From positions 51,505 to 115,504 of the forward strand of contig CAJWPZ010000003.1 in NCBI GenBank assembly GCA_913045325.1: a stretch of 64,000 bases of DNA, in the 5' to 3' direction. This document shows, one piece after another, positions 16,851 through 25,420 of this stretch. The number at the start of each line of letters is the position of its first letter. Within the stretch, counting starts at the first letter, position 1. A program made the translations under genes and the position numbers. The notes under the pieces are model-generated. The model saw nothing but the letters and a program-made list of their open reading frames with translations, was not told the origin of the DNA and made no database searches. The DNA is from an uncultured Flavobacteriaceae bacterium (GTDB taxonomy: Bacteria > Bacteroidota > Bacteroidia > Flavobacteriales > Flavobacteriaceae).

Positions 16851-17861
16851 ATGAACACAGCGCTAACTACTGAAATAAAAGAACTTCTTTCTACACCAAA
16901 AAATTGTGTGATTATTGGGCATAAAAACCCAGATGGCGATGCTATAGGGTCTTGTCTTGGCTTAGATTTATACTTAAAATCTATAGGTCAAAATAGTCAA
17001 GTTGTGATGCCCAATGATTTCCCTGATTTTTTAAAATGGCTCCCGAGTACCAGTACCATTTTTAATTTTGAAAAACACAACACACAATCTCTCCAAGCTA
17101 TTAAAAGTGCAGATGTAATTTTTACCTTAGATTTTAACTCTTTGAGTCGCGTTGCAGATATGCAAGGCGTCTTAGAAAAAAGCGAGGCTGCCTTTGTGAT
17201 GATAGATCACCATCAACAGCCTGATAATTACGCCCTTATAACTTATTCTGACACCTCTATGGGCTCTACCTGTGAAATGATATTTCATTTTATAACCGCC
17301 CTTGAAGGCCAACAACATATTACGCCACAAATTGCTACCCTACTCTACACGGGTATTATGACAGATAGTGGCTCTTTTAGATTTCCATCCACGACAGCCC
17401 TTACCCACAGAGTAATAGCCTCTTTGATAGAACATGGAGCCAAAAATGCTGAAATTCATCAAAATGTATATGACACCAACTCCAGTTCAAGAATAAAGCT
17501 GCTGGGAGTTGCCCTAGATAATCTAGTTGTACTGGAGGAGTATCATACTGCTTATATTACCATATCTCAAAAAGAACTTGATGACAATAATTTTAAAAAG
17601 GGAGATACAGAAGGCTTTGTAAACTATGCCTTGTCTGTATTGGGCATTACTTTTGCTATTATCTTTATCGAAAACAAGCAAGAAAATATTGTAAAGATTT
17701 CTCTTAGAAGTAAAGGTGATTTCTCTGTAAATGAATTTTCTAGAACCCATTACAATGGCGGAGGACACACCAATGCTGCTGGTGGAAGAAGCCTGTTATC
17801 CTTAAAGGAAACAGTAACTCAATTTATTAGTATATTGCCCAATTACAAAGATCAACTATAA
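16851..17861 (+). CDS. DHH/DHHA1 phosphoesterase (NrnA-like oligoribonuclease/pAp phosphatase)
   Basis: 336 residues. DHH-domain motifs: IIGHKNPDGDAIGSCLGL (metal-binding Asp), FTLDFNSLSRV, MIDHHQQPDN (the DHH triad) and GIMTDSGSFRF. The DHHA1 domain ends with the GGGHTNAAGG motif. NrnA-type enzymes degrade short RNAs and 3'-phosphoadenosine 5'-phosphate; c-di-AMP or pGpG hydrolysis is an alternative for relatives. It is first in a run with gldI (1-base gap), as seen in other flavobacteria. Confidence 0.9.
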   Translation: MNTALTTEIKELLSTPKNCVIIGHKNPDGDAIGSCLGLDLYLKSIGQNSQVVMPNDFPDFLKWLPSTSTIFNFEKHNTQSLQAIKSADVIFTLDFNSLSRVADMQGVLEKSEAAFVMIDHHQQPDNYALITYSDTSMGSTCEMIFHFITALEGQQHITPQIATLLYTGIMTDSGSFRFPSTTALTHRVIASLIEHGAKNAEIHQNVYDTNSSSRIKLLGVALDNLVVLEEYHTAYITISQKELDDNNFKKGDTEGFVNYALSVLGITFAIIFIENKQENIVKISLRSKGDFSVNEFSRTHYNGGGHTNAAGGRSLLSLKETVTQFISILPNYKDQL

Positions 17862-17862
17862 T

Positions 17863-18414
17863 ATGATGCGTACTTTTATTGCATATTGTTCACTTATTTT
17901 TCTAGTAACTAGCTGCCAAAACCCTCAGGTTAGAACTCCTACTAAAACTAGCTCTGGAAGTTTTATAGAGGCATCTGTGGCGCGCAATAAGTTAATTTAC
18001 AAGCAAGAGAAGGCTACTATCGAGACCTTAATCAAAACAGATAGTCTGCGGGATTATATTTCTTCAGAAAGTGGGTTTTGGTATACTATAATACAAAAAG
18101 ATAGCGCAGCATCAAAACAATACCCTGTAGTTGGAGATCTTATAACTTTTACTTACAACGTGAAAAATCTAGCAGGAAATGTTATCGTTTCAGTTTTAGA
18201 AAACGGAATTCAGACCTATAAGGTAGATCAATCAAACCAAGATTTAATTTCTGGAATTAGAGATGGCGTAAAATTATTAAGCCCTGGAGAAAAAGCCACT
18301 TTTATATTCCCCTCATACAAGGCCTATGGATATTATGGCATTGAAAAAAAATTAGGAACCAACCAACCCATTACCAGTGATATTACATTAGTATCAATAA
18401 ATAAAAATCAATAA
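17863..18414 (+). CDS. gldI: gliding-motility lipoprotein GldI, FKBP-type peptidyl-prolyl isomerase
   Basis: 183 residues with a lipoprotein signal ending at LIFLVTSC (lipidated Cys), then a short linker, then the GldI N-terminal helix region (IETLIKTDSLRDYISSESGFWYTI) and an FKBP domain: VVGDLITFTYNVKNLAGNVI and LSPGEKATFIFPSYKAYGYYG. In Flavobacterium johnsoniae GldI is needed for gliding, probably through folding of type IX secretion/gliding parts in the periplasm. Start at the first of two adjacent ATGs. Directly behind the DHH gene and ahead of a second immunophilin gene. Confidence 0.88.
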   Translation: MMRTFIAYCSLIFLVTSCQNPQVRTPTKTSSGSFIEASVARNKLIYKQEKATIETLIKTDSLRDYISSESGFWYTIIQKDSAASKQYPVVGDLITFTYNVKNLAGNVIVSVLENGIQTYKVDQSNQDLISGIRDGVKLLSPGEKATFIFPSYKAYGYYGIEKKLGTNQPITSDITLVSINKNQ

Positions 18415-18430
18415 ACTTAGTTCAATTATC

Positions 18431-19534
18431 ATGAAAAAAATCTCATTAGTACTTTTATTAGCATTGACAATTGGTTCATGCCAAAACAAATACCCAGATC
18501 TTCCAAACGGAGTATACGCAGAAATCATTACAAACAAAGGAACCTTTGTTGCAAAACTATACAACGAGGCCACCCCTCTTACGGTAGCCAACTTTGTATC
18601 TCTAGCAGAGGGAACCAACCAAATGGTGGATGACAAACACAAAGGGAAAAAGTTTTATGACAGTGTTATATTTCACCGAGTGATTAAAGATTTTATGATT
18701 CAAGGAGGAGACCCAACTGGAACAGGCTCTGGAAATCCTGGATATAAATTCCCTGATGAAATTGTACCCTCACTTGTGCATGACAGAAAAGGAATCTTAT
18801 CTATGGCAAATAGTGGCCCTGCAACCAACGGTAGCCAGTTTTTTGTAACACTTAAAGAAACACCATGGTTAAACGGTAAACACACCGTTTTTGGTGAGGT
18901 TGTAGATGGTATTGAGATCGTTGACGCTATTGGTCTGGTTGATGTGCAACCACAGAGCAATAAGCCCTTAGATGATGTAATGATCAAAACGGTAAACATC
19001 ATTAACAAAGGAGGACAGAAAATCACTTCTTTTACAGATGTAATGACCAAAGTAGAAAAGGAAAACAAAGCAAAACAAGCTGCAATTTCAAAATATGCAG
19101 CGGGTATGAAAACAAAATTTGATGCCTTGAAAGAAGCTGCTCAAAAACTACCTTCTGGTCTTGTTATACACTGGGACACAAAAACAGAAACCCAACAACC
19201 AGCAGAGGGCACTAAGGTACTAGTAAACTATGCAGGATTTTTGGAAGATAACGGAATGTTATTTGATACAAACAGAGTAATTTTGGCTAGAGATTACAAC
19301 ATGATCAATCCCCAACGTGAGGCTCAAAATGGATACACACCAATTCCTATGACCTATAGCAAAGACGCACAATTAAATCCAGGATTTCTGGAGGCCTTAT
19401 TATTAATGTCTGTGGGAGATAAAGTTACTGCATACATTCCGTCATATCTAGGATATGGTGAACGCGGCGCTGGAGAAGTAATTCCACCAAATTCAGACCT
19501 AGTATTTGAAATAGAAATTACAGCCCAGAAATAA
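18431..19534 (+). CDS. dual immunophilin lipoprotein: cyclophilin domain fused to FKBP domain
   Basis: 367 residues. Lipoprotein signal ALTIGSC, then a cyclophilin domain (about residues 28-190: YAEIITNKGTFVAKLYNEA, FHRVIKDFMIQGGDPTGTG, NGSQFFVTLKETPWLNGKHT), a charged helical linker (TKVEKENKAKQAAISKYAAG) and a C-terminal FKBP domain (about 255-367: VLVNYAGFLEDNGMLFDTN, LLLMSVGDKVTAYIPSYLGY, VIPPNSDLVFEIEI). Both PPIase folds look complete. This is the CFBP kind of dual-family immunophilin reported from flavobacteria. It lies 16 bases after gldI, so two lipid-anchored isomerases for the periplasm are made together. A strong terminator follows. Confidence 0.92.
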   Translation: MKKISLVLLLALTIGSCQNKYPDLPNGVYAEIITNKGTFVAKLYNEATPLTVANFVSLAEGTNQMVDDKHKGKKFYDSVIFHRVIKDFMIQGGDPTGTGSGNPGYKFPDEIVPSLVHDRKGILSMANSGPATNGSQFFVTLKETPWLNGKHTVFGEVVDGIEIVDAIGLVDVQPQSNKPLDDVMIKTVNIINKGGQKITSFTDVMTKVEKENKAKQAAISKYAAGMKTKFDALKEAAQKLPSGLVIHWDTKTETQQPAEGTKVLVNYAGFLEDNGMLFDTNRVILARDYNMINPQREAQNGYTPIPMTYSKDAQLNPGFLEALLLMSVGDKVTAYIPSYLGYGERGAGEVIPPNSDLVFEIEITAQK

Positions 19535-19554
19535 GATCATTTAAAAAAAAACAT

Positions 19555-19589
19555 AAAAAATCCCGATGGTAACACCATCGGGATTTTTT
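19555..19589. terminator. two-way intrinsic terminator after the CFBP gene
   Basis: AAAAAATCCCGATGGT, loop AAC, ACCATCGGGATTTTTT: a perfect 16-bp stem with a 3-base loop and U-runs in both directions. It separates the converging gldI-CFBP operon and pepD. Confidence 0.93.
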
Positions 19590-19611
19590 TTCTTAATAAA
19601 TTAAATTCGAT

Positions 19612-21063
19612 TTATTTTAGAGGTATATTTTTTAATATCTCTAAAACAAATTTCCAATATTTTTGAGCGCTAGATATACTAGCACGCTCATCTGGAGAAT
19701 GTGCTCCTTTAATGGTTGGTCCAAAGCTTATCATGTCCATCTTTGGATAATTTTGCCCCAGTATACCACACTCCAAACCTGCGTGACAGGCAGCCACATT
19801 TGGTTTTTCTCCATGAAGAGAAACATATAGCGATTCTACTACCTTTAGAATAGCACTGTCCATATTTGGAGCCCATCCAGGATAATGACCACTACAATCT
19901 ACATCATAGCCTGCCAAGTCAAAAACGGCTGTTAGTGTTGCCGCCATATCATCCTTAGAAGAGTCTACAGAAGATCTTGTAAGACATTCAATTTTTAAAG
20001 TACCGTTATCTAAAGTAACCTTTGCAATATTGTTGGACGTTTCTACCAATCCCTCAATGGCTGGACTCATTCTATACACACCATTATGGGTTGCATATAC
20101 TGCATTTATAAACATGATTTGATCTTTAGGGGCCATAACCATCTGTGGATCTTCTATTTTCTGAGTTTCTATACTTAACTCTGGCTCAAGTAACCTGTAC
20201 TCCTCCACCAAGTTAAATTGAAGTTTCTCCATCTGCAGTACAAACTCAGAAATATGTTCTGTTTTAACTACTACAGTAGCAGTGCTCTCTCTAGGAATTG
20301 CATTTCTAAGAGACCCGCCGGCAATAGATGCAATGTGTGCTATCTCTTTATTTGCTGCCAATAAACGATTCATCATTTTATTAGCATTTCCTAACCCTTT
20401 TATGATATCCATCCCACTGTGTCCTCCTTGCAAACCTTTTACAGTAATACGATACCCTTGCCCATTTGGAGCTGGAACTTGGTGGTAACTACCACTTGCG
20501 GTAACATCTACACCACCGGCGCATCCTACTCCAATTTCATCGTCTTCTTCTGTGTCTAGGTTGAGTAAAATTTCACCTTCAAGCAAACCGCCTTTAAGGC
20601 CAATGGCTCCTGTCATGCCAGTTTCTTCATCTATAGTGAATAAGGCTTCAATGGCTGGATGAGCAATGGTATCACTATCTAAAACAGCCATAATTGTTGC
20701 TACTCCTAGCCCATTATCTGCCCCTAGGGTTGTTCCATTGGCACGAACCCAATCTCCATCTACATACATCTGTATGCCTTGTGTATCAAAATCAAAAACT
20801 GTATCATTATTTTTTTGATGCACCATATCCAAATGAGACTGCATTACAATAGCTTTTCTGTGCTCCATACCATCAGTGGCTGGCTTTTTTATAATAACAT
20901 TTCCAACTTCATCCTCAAAGGTTTCAAGCCCTAGAGAGGCGCCAAAATCTTTCATGAACTTAATTACACGCTGTTCTTTTTTTGAAGGGCGTGGCACTGC
21001 ATTTAAATCTGCAAATTTATTCCAAAGTGGTTTTGGAGATAGGTTTCTTATAGCATCACTCAT
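19612..21063 (-). CDS. pepD: aminoacyl-histidine dipeptidase (cytosol nonspecific dipeptidase)
   Basis: 483 residues from the Met at 21063 (MSDAIRNLSPKPLWNKF); the upstream Met of the ORF track adds only 9 residues. The M20 metallopeptidase ligands are visible: VMQSHLDMVHQK, TTLGADNGLGVATI, TIDEETGMTGAIG, LNLDTEEDDEIGVGCAGG and the C-terminal AACHAGLECGILG and GPTIKGAHSPDER. It hydrolyses Xaa-His and other dipeptides in the cytoplasm with two bound metal ions. It converges with the CFBP gene across a terminator. Confidence 0.95.
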   Translation of the reverse strand: MSDAIRNLSPKPLWNKFADLNAVPRPSKKEQRVIKFMKDFGASLGLETFEDEVGNVIIKKPATDGMEHRKAIVMQSHLDMVHQKNNDTVFDFDTQGIQMYVDGDWVRANGTTLGADNGLGVATIMAVLDSDTIAHPAIEALFTIDEETGMTGAIGLKGGLLEGEILLNLDTEEDDEIGVGCAGGVDVTASGSYHQVPAPNGQGYRITVKGLQGGHSGMDIIKGLGNANKMMNRLLAANKEIAHIASIAGGSLRNAIPRESTATVVVKTEHISEFVLQMEKLQFNLVEEYRLLEPELSIETQKIEDPQMVMAPKDQIMFINAVYATHNGVYRMSPAIEGLVETSNNIAKVTLDNGTLKIECLTRSSVDSSKDDMAATLTAVFDLAGYDVDCSGHYPGWAPNMDSAILKVVESLYVSLHGEKPNVAACHAGLECGILGQNYPKMDMISFGPTIKGAHSPDERASISSAQKYWKFVLEILKNIPLK

Positions 21064-21087
21064 TATATTGTCATTAAAATTTAAATA

Positions 21088-21095
21088 CAAAGGTA
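21088..21095 (-). promoter_or_regulatory. Bacteroidota -7 box TACCTTTG for pepD
   Basis: An exact TAnnTTTG match on the minus strand, 24 bases before the pepD ATG at 21063, predicting a leader of about 17-18 bases. This start of transcription lies at about the ORF-track Met (21090) or below it, which supports the shorter protein. Confidence 0.5.
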
Positions 21096-21244
21096 ACCTA
21101 TTTGATATTTTTTAAACATTGATTTTAAGCTAAGATTTTACAATTGCTGTTAAGATTTGTGATATAAAAACCAATGAAATGGTCAAATAATAAATACCTG
21201 AAACTAATGATTTTAATGTAAGATGGTTTTAGTATTTTGCTATC

Positions 21245-22315
21245 ATGTTTAAAAAGAAATCTACACTTATCATTGCACTACTGCTGCCGGTGCAAATTAT
21301 ATTGATACAGTCTTTAAAACAGTATCCCTCATTTATAGAGAAATGGTATAGCCTAGGGCTGTATCCTTGGATTGGAAAAATCTCTAGAAGCCTATGGGGT
21401 TGGGTTCCTTTTTCTGTAGGAGATGTTTTTTACACCTTGATTTTTATACTAGTGGCACGTTGGATGTATAAAAACTTTAAAGGCTTTAGGTATGAGCCTG
21501 TAAAGTTAGTTTTTGAAATTACCGCCCACCTATCTGTGGTGTATTTTATGTTTCATTTATTATGGGGTTTTAATTATTACAGAGAGCCCTTACATACCTC
21601 ACTCAATCTAGGCAATGATTACACCACCGAGCAGCTCATAGATATTACCAACAGGGTTATTAAAAAATCGAATGAACTTCATACCGCCCTGGGGTATGCC
21701 GATAGTGTTAAGATTGACTTGCCCTATTCTCAAAAACAAATGCTTGATCTTACACAAAACAGTTATACAAATCTTCAAAAAACCTTTCCAAGTCTTTCTT
21801 TGCAACCTAGAAGTGTTAAAAAAAGTCTTTGGAGTTTAGGACTTACCTATATGGGGTATAGTGGGTATTTAAATCCATTCTCTGGAGAAGCGCAGGTAAA
21901 TGGGCTTATAAAATCTTATAAATTCCCGGTTGTGGCTTGTCATGAACAAGCACACCAGTTGGGATATGCAAAGGAGAATGAAGCAAACTTTATTGCAACT
22001 CTTGCAGCCTTGCACAATGACGACAGTTACATTAAATACACAGGTTATATTTTTGCACTCAGGTATTGTGTGAATGAATTATCTTACAGAGATAAAGACC
22101 TATACTTAGAAACATTAGAAACCATACATCCTGGAATTTTAAAGAGTTATAAAGAAATGCGAGATTTCTGGGACAGCTATGACAACCCAATGGAGGAACT
22201 CTCTAAGGCATGGTACAATCTATTTTTAAAAGCAAATAACCAACCTAAAGGAATTAAAACATACAGTTACATGGTGGCTTTGATGGTAAATTATTTTGAC
22301 AACAGAGCACTTTAA
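21245..22315 (+). CDS. DUF3810 membrane protein with an HExxH motif
   Basis: 356 residues. Three hydrophobic segments at the N-terminus (LIIALLLPVQIILIQSL; VGDVFYTLIFILVARWMY; LSVVYFMFHLLWGFNYY) precede a soluble domain. Inside it, VVACHEQAHQLGYAKENEAN (His233-Glu234...His237) has the form of a zinc-metallopeptidase active site with acidic residues close behind (E244, E246). DUF3810 is uncharacterised to my knowledge. The domain also holds SLGLTYMGYSGYLNPFSGEAQ, which is strongly family-like. It stands alone between pepD (divergent) and the amidohydrolases. Confident in the family, the protease role is inference. Confidence 0.82.
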   Translation: MFKKKSTLIIALLLPVQIILIQSLKQYPSFIEKWYSLGLYPWIGKISRSLWGWVPFSVGDVFYTLIFILVARWMYKNFKGFRYEPVKLVFEITAHLSVVYFMFHLLWGFNYYREPLHTSLNLGNDYTTEQLIDITNRVIKKSNELHTALGYADSVKIDLPYSQKQMLDLTQNSYTNLQKTFPSLSLQPRSVKKSLWSLGLTYMGYSGYLNPFSGEAQVNGLIKSYKFPVVACHEQAHQLGYAKENEANFIATLAALHNDDSYIKYTGYIFALRYCVNELSYRDKDLYLETLETIHPGILKSYKEMRDFWDSYDNPMEELSKAWYNLFLKANNQPKGIKTYSYMVALMVNYFDNRAL

Positions 22316-22322
22316 GGTGTAT

Positions 22323-22344
22323 TTGAAATATTTTTTAATTTCAA
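22323..22344. terminator. weak hairpin after the DUF3810 gene
   Basis: TTGAAAT-N8-ATTTCAA, a 7-bp AT-only stem with a T-rich loop, 7 bases after the stop codon. It may slow transcription, but it lacks GC pairs and a following U-run. Confidence 0.25.
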
Positions 22345-22429
22345 TTATGATATTTTTAACTATCGCAATTACCCTATGAAATACCTTATAATGGTATCTT
22401 TAAGAAAAAAATAACAAATCTTCAATACT

Positions 22430-25399
22430 ATGAAAAAAAACATACTTCTGTTGCTTGTACTATGTATTTCGCATATTGGTATTTCACAAGAATACTTTCC
22501 TAAAAACGATGGTGTAAAAGAGAACACCGCTCACTACACCGCTTTTACTAATGCAACTCTATTTGTCTCTCCAACAAATAAAATAGAAAATGCAACCCTA
22601 CTAATAAAAGACTCAAAAGTAATCGCCTCTGGTAAAAACGTGACAATTCCCAGTAATACTGTTGTAATAGATTTGGAAGGGAAATTTATGTATCCATCAT
22701 TCATAGATCCTTACACAAATTTTGGTGTTAAGAATCCAGAGCGTAGCTCTAGAGGAGGTCGCTCTCCCCAATATAGCGCTTCACGAGAGGGGTTTTACTG
22801 GAATGACCATATTATGCCAGAGAAAAACGCCATAGACCATTTCGCCTATGATTTAAAAACAGCTAAGGCAATGCGTAATGAAGGTTTTGGTGTTGTAAAT
22901 ACCCACAGCATGGATGGTATTGCTCGTGGTACTGGAGTACTTGTAGCCCTTAACGATCAAGCCAGCCAGGCCATGCGCATTATAGATGATGCTTTAGGGC
23001 AACACTACTCATTTTCTAAAAGTGTGACTAGTAGACAATCCTACCCAGGTTCTTTGATGGGAGCCATGGCGCTGTTGCGTCAAGTATACCATGATGCAAA
23101 TTGGTATGAAAAAGGAAACATCCCAACCAAAGACAGATCTTTAGAAGCATTACTAAAAAACAAAAACAAAGTTTCCATCTTTGAGGCAGGAAACAAAAGC
23201 AACAATCTAAGAGCCGCTAAAATTGGAAATCAGTTTGGAGTTAACTACCTTATTGTTGGTGGCGGTGATGAGTATGAGATGATGCAACAAACCAAAGCGA
23301 GTAATGCTAGTTATATCATTCCATTAAATTTCCCAGATGCCTATGATGTGAGTAATCCCTATATGGCTAGTTATTTATCTTTAGAGGATATGCGCGCCTG
23401 GAATCAAGCGCCAACAAATCCAAAAGCATTACAAGATAACGCCGTGCCTTTTGCCCTTACCACCTTTAAATCTAAAAAACCAAAAGATTTTACTAAAGAT
23501 CTTTTAATTGCAATTAAATACGGTCTAGATAAAACAAAGGCTCTTGAAGCATTAACCACAGCACCTGCTGGTATGCTACAAATAAGCGATAAGGTAGGAA
23601 CTCTAGAGAATGGTAAGTATGCAAACTTTTTAATTACCTCTGGCCCTTTGTTTGAAAAAGGAACTACACTCCACGAGAACTGGGTACAAGGAACAAGAAG
23701 TGTTATCAATACCATGGATCAAACAGATATAAGAGGATCTTACAACCTAGCTCTTGCAGGGGTTAGTTATACTCTAGAAATCTCTGGAGAAGCTTCAAAA
23801 CCAAAAGCGAGCCTAACTAAAGGTGAAACAGAATTTTCAGCAAAACTTATCTATAAAGATAATTGGATAACCCTTTCTTTTACTGACAAACAAACCAATG
23901 ATGTGTACCGCACCACTGCAATTATTGAGAAAAACACCATGAGTATTTCAGGTAAAGCAGTGCTACCAAGTGGCGTAGAGACCACTTTTACTGCAAATAG
24001 AAACATGGGAGCTGCCAAAGCCATTTCAGATAAAAATAAAGATATTACAAGTACCGATGTACTGCGTGAAATTATGCCCATAACCTACCCAAATGTAGGT
24101 CTTGGAAATAGCACCCAACCAAGCCAGCAAACCCTACTGTTTAAAAATGCAACCGTTTGGACTAGCGAAGTGGAAGGGATTTTAAATAATACCGATGTGC
24201 TAGTAAAGGATGGTAAAATTTCTAAAATTGGAAAAAACCTATCTTCTAAAAGTGCCATAGAAATTGACGCCACAGGAAAACACCTCACTGCAGGTATTAT
24301 AGATGAACACAGTCATATAGCTGCGCTTTCTATCAATGAAGGAGGGCAAAACTCCTCTGCAGAGGTTACCATAGAAGATGTTGTAGACCCTGAAGATGTA
24401 AATATTTACCGCAACCTAGCGGGTGGGGTTACCTCTATTCAAATACTTCATGGATCTGCAAACCCTATTGGTGGACGTTCTGCCATTTTAAAACTAAAAT
24501 GGGGAGAAGATGCAGATGGACTACTTTATGACAACAGTCCTAAATTTATCAAGTTTGCACTTGGAGAAAATGTAAAGCAATCTAACTGGGAGAGTTACAG
24601 CCGTTTTCCACAAACGCGTATGGGTGTAGAGCAGTTGTATGTCAACTATTTTAACCGCGCTAAGGCCTACGATGAATTGAAAAAAAGTGGCAAACCCTAC
24701 CGCAAAGATGATGAGCTGCAAACCTTAGCTGAAATTTTAAACGGGGAGCGTTTTATAAGTTGCCACAGTTATGTACAAAGCGAGATTAACATGCTCATGA
24801 AAGTTGCCGAGAAATTTAATTTTCGCATCAACACATTCACCCATATTTTAGAAGGCTATAAAGTAGCAGATAAAATGGCTGCTCATGGAGTAGGCGCCTC
24901 TACCTTTAGTGATTGGTGGGCCTATAAGTATGAAGTAAATGATGCCATTCCTTACAATGCAGCAATTATGGCATCTCAAGGAGTTACCGTAGCCATCAAT
25001 AGTGATGATGGAGAAATGTCTAGACGCCTTAATCAAGAGGCTGCAAAGACTTTTAAATACGGAGGTATGAGCGAACAAGAAGCCTGGAAAACAGTAACTA
25101 TAAACCCTGCTAAGCTATTACACCTAGACCATAGAGTTGGGAGTATTAAAATAGGAAAAGATGCAGATTTGGTGCTATGGAATGGCCACCCGATGTCTGT
25201 GTATTCTAAAGCAGAAAAAACAATTATAGAAGGTAAAACCTATTTTGATTTGGCCTTAGACCAGCAAAAAAGAATCGCTATACAACAAGAGCGAAATACC
25301 CTGATGACCATGATGCTTAACGAGAAAGAAAATGGAGGTAAAACGAAACCCCCGGTCAAAAAAACAAACAAGAACTTTCACTGTGATACAGAATTTTAA
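22430..25399 (+). CDS. exported two-domain amidohydrolase, first domain degenerate
   Basis: 989 residues with a signal peptide (NILLLLVLCISHIGISQ). Two amidohydrolase-like halves follow. The first has FMYPSFIDPYTNFGVKNPE where the metal-binding HxH is expected, so it has lost its ligands. The second has HLTAGIIDEHSHIAALS (HxH kept), ISCHSYVQSEINML, NTFTHILEGYKVAD and AINSDDGEMSRRLNQEA (His, His, Asp ligands), and should be the active half. It ends with the usual LDHRVGSIKIGKDADLVLW. Substrate unknown; relatives are imidazolonepropionase/dipeptidase-like. The next gene, 21 bases on, encodes a further amidohydrolase-like protein. Confidence 0.88.
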   Translation: MKKNILLLLVLCISHIGISQEYFPKNDGVKENTAHYTAFTNATLFVSPTNKIENATLLIKDSKVIASGKNVTIPSNTVVIDLEGKFMYPSFIDPYTNFGVKNPERSSRGGRSPQYSASREGFYWNDHIMPEKNAIDHFAYDLKTAKAMRNEGFGVVNTHSMDGIARGTGVLVALNDQASQAMRIIDDALGQHYSFSKSVTSRQSYPGSLMGAMALLRQVYHDANWYEKGNIPTKDRSLEALLKNKNKVSIFEAGNKSNNLRAAKIGNQFGVNYLIVGGGDEYEMMQQTKASNASYIIPLNFPDAYDVSNPYMASYLSLEDMRAWNQAPTNPKALQDNAVPFALTTFKSKKPKDFTKDLLIAIKYGLDKTKALEALTTAPAGMLQISDKVGTLENGKYANFLITSGPLFEKGTTLHENWVQGTRSVINTMDQTDIRGSYNLALAGVSYTLEISGEASKPKASLTKGETEFSAKLIYKDNWITLSFTDKQTNDVYRTTAIIEKNTMSISGKAVLPSGVETTFTANRNMGAAKAISDKNKDITSTDVLREIMPITYPNVGLGNSTQPSQQTLLFKNATVWTSEVEGILNNTDVLVKDGKISKIGKNLSSKSAIEIDATGKHLTAGIIDEHSHIAALSINEGGQNSSAEVTIEDVVDPEDVNIYRNLAGGVTSIQILHGSANPIGGRSAILKLKWGEDADGLLYDNSPKFIKFALGENVKQSNWESYSRFPQTRMGVEQLYVNYFNRAKAYDELKKSGKPYRKDDELQTLAEILNGERFISCHSYVQSEINMLMKVAEKFNFRINTFTHILEGYKVADKMAAHGVGASTFSDWWAYKYEVNDAIPYNAAIMASQGVTVAINSDDGEMSRRLNQEAAKTFKYGGMSEQEAWKTVTINPAKLLHLDHRVGSIKIGKDADLVLWNGHPMSVYSKAEKTIIEGKTYFDLALDQQKRIAIQQERNTLMTMMLNEKENGGKTKPPVKKTNKNFHCDTEF

Positions 25400-25420
25400 T
25401 AACCATAGCACGTAAATAAT

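Noticed and set aside
21228-21240. TAGTATTTTG before the DUF3810 gene as a -7 box
   Set aside because: The TAnnTTTG spacing is off by one base, so it was not listed as a promoter.
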